DNA of 64,000 nt. It comes from Cyathus striatus (taxonomy: Eukaryota > Basidiomycota > Agaricomycetes > Agaricales > Nidulariaceae). Made by a program: the position numbers and the translations under genes. How positions within the stretch are numbered: position 1 is the stretch's first letter; each line of letters opens with the position of its first letter. The notes under the pieces were generated by a model. That model worked only from the letters and a program-made list of their open reading frames with translations. It searched no databases and had not been told where the DNA came from. Where the stretch lies: contig JAOVFP010000023.1 of the NCBI GenBank assembly GCA_025738555.1, positions 1,302,001 through 1,366,000 of the forward strand. Direction: 5' to 3'. This document shows positions 62,432 to 64,000 of the stretch, in pieces.

Positions 62432-64000
62432 ATAAACTATAATAGTAATATCATACCTACATTTATGTAATGAATTGTAGTATGATTCTGAAATGCTAAA
62501 GCAATGTGAACGGGTTATAACAACAACAACAATAATAAGTTACTATTTAGTATTGTGTGAAAGCAAAATACTTCTATCATACTGTGGCTGAGTTGTACTC
62601 CACTTCTGAGATCATGAGAACTTATGATTGGCATGTAAACTGTTAACTGCATTGTGATTGTACATTTGAGTTATGTTTATCTTGCCAGGTCAATGCAATA
62701 TGTTGTGATCTTCACCATATCCAAGTCATATTGTTGTTTCGTCATAAACTCAGAATAATATTAGAGCTGGAATATAATGTGAGAGTAATATTACAGGAGA
62801 CTCATATGGCACTAAGATATCATAGCTTGCGTATAATTTAAAAACAATAGTTGAGCTGCCTCACGATGAACTGTAATATTGCGTCGAAATCATAATGATT
62901 ATGAAATCGATGGTGCCTGATACCTGCATATAATCATGTATGAGCGAGGTCGCAATATTGTTGCAACTCATACTGGTTGTGGCGAATTATAACCCATTAC
63001 ACTGCATTATAGGAACCGCCCATATTTACTGATGTAGCACAAGAATAACAAATACTAACTAAGAAAGACCATATTTATAGAAAGAATCCATGAGGAGATC
63101 GCATGTAAGTATCCTACACTACAATGCATGTTAACTGTGCTTCTACATTAAGAACTCATGTTGTACATATGGCCAAACTGTGCAACTGTGCCCACAGTGA
63201 TGATGAGTAATGTATGTTGATATGCATGGTGTATGTATTGTAGGTCATGTGACTAGTCACATGACATAGATAAGATGAGATTAGATAAAAGATTAGATAA
63301 GTAACGAAATCCTAACAAAAGTGGATGCTCTCTTGACCTCTTGCATAATGGGCTATGTAAACTCAAGGTATGTGCGTTGCTTATTGGCAATGGTCATAGA
63401 AGGCTGGTGACAATGGATGGGCATTTGGACCTGTAATATATGTACTGTACATTTGATTCTGTACTAGTACAATGTTAATATCATCTGTGGTTCTGTTTTA
63501 ATCTATTTTGAATGCAAGTTGTACAGTATGATATGATCAGAAAGGGATTTATTGTGCTGTGAATTGGCATGAAGATCTACACTTATCTACATATTTTCCA
63601 TAGCTAGATAGATTAGTTAACTACATTTCTAAAGGCACATTGATGTTGATCTATGGTGATACTTGCCTTGGCTATCATGGTCTATATTGATCTATGATAG
63701 CTTGGCAGGCCGCTATATAAGTCTATAAAAAGGGGACTTGTCTAGCCAACTATACATGCTATACAGCCTATGTGAGACTATGCTGCCTTGTCATTTTTTC
63801 CTGACGTATGTGTTCTGTCAATCTAAGTACTAAGTTGGTTAATGCATGGTGGGTCTTGGGGACCTGATGTACTTGTTGCACAATATCTCATTCTTGGTGC
63901 CGCATTTCACCAATTACAAGAGTGGTTGTATTCTGGAGACCTTTAATTTTTGCATGGTGGATTCTTTGGTTCTCTCTGTTGCATTTGCAGCAGGGGTCAT
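62432..64000. other. No gene recognised to the window end
   Basis: AT-rich sequence without open frames worth reporting. It contains one perfect 22-bp palindrome (63244-63265) and repeated ATCTATG/TAGCTTGG words around 63640-63720. Confidence 0.45.
63244..63265. repeat. Perfect 22-bp palindrome
   Basis: GTCATGTGAC followed by TA and its exact inverse. No neighbouring gene or element end explains it. Confidence 0.7.

Overview
The window looks like a transposon graveyard from a basidiomycete fungus, most likely an agaricomycete. The evidence is multi-exon genes with 48-59 nt GT-AG introns, a KDZ-class transposase with a CxC2 zinc domain, a Plavaka transposase, a DUF6698-type protein and chromodomain Ty3/gypsy elements. 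No bacterial-style operons and no rRNA or tRNA genes were recognised.

Layout. (1) 1-4357: left-truncated Ty3/gypsy chromovirus copy on the minus strand with a 765-bp LTR. (2) 4358-14200: a gene-poor stretch holding one intact 11-exon gene of unknown function (8939-11542) and a 1.6-kb inverted-repeat structure. (3) 14230-17085: two minisatellite blocks that end like the terminus of a repeat-tipped element. (4) 17553-40489: a 22.9-kb DNA transposon with terminal inverted repeats (67 bp perfect core), a 13-bp target-site duplication (12/13 identical) and long subterminal arrays. It carries a KDZ/CxC2 transposase (minus), a candidate TET/JBP-like 2-oxoglutarate dioxygenase (plus) and a paralogue of the gene at 8939-11542 (plus). 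It is inserted in the gag-pro reading frame of another gypsy element (R3), whose halves lie at 17086-17539 and 40490-42802. (5) R3 in turn appears to sit in a still older gag remnant (R4, 43386-46348), which itself holds a 1.2-kb insertion. (6) 48066-56237: a complete Ty3/gypsy chromovirus, nearly identical to copy 1. Between pol and its 3' LTR it carries an antisense, spliced gene with a Zn2Cys6-like cysteine pattern. (7) 56382-62431: a Plavaka transposase gene (minus) head-to-head with an intact DUF6698 gene (plus). (8) 62432-64000: no gene seen.

How it fits together. The nesting order reads R4, then R3, then the KDZ element. The most interesting unit is the KDZ element: mobilisation enzyme, candidate cytosine-modifying enzyme and an expanded orphan family between matched inverted termini, a single transposable cassette. 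Many frame breaks in otherwise near-identical copies are single-base indels, so part of the apparent decay may be assembly error. All coordinates, motifs and splice sites were read by eye; family assignments rest on motif recognition, not on searches.
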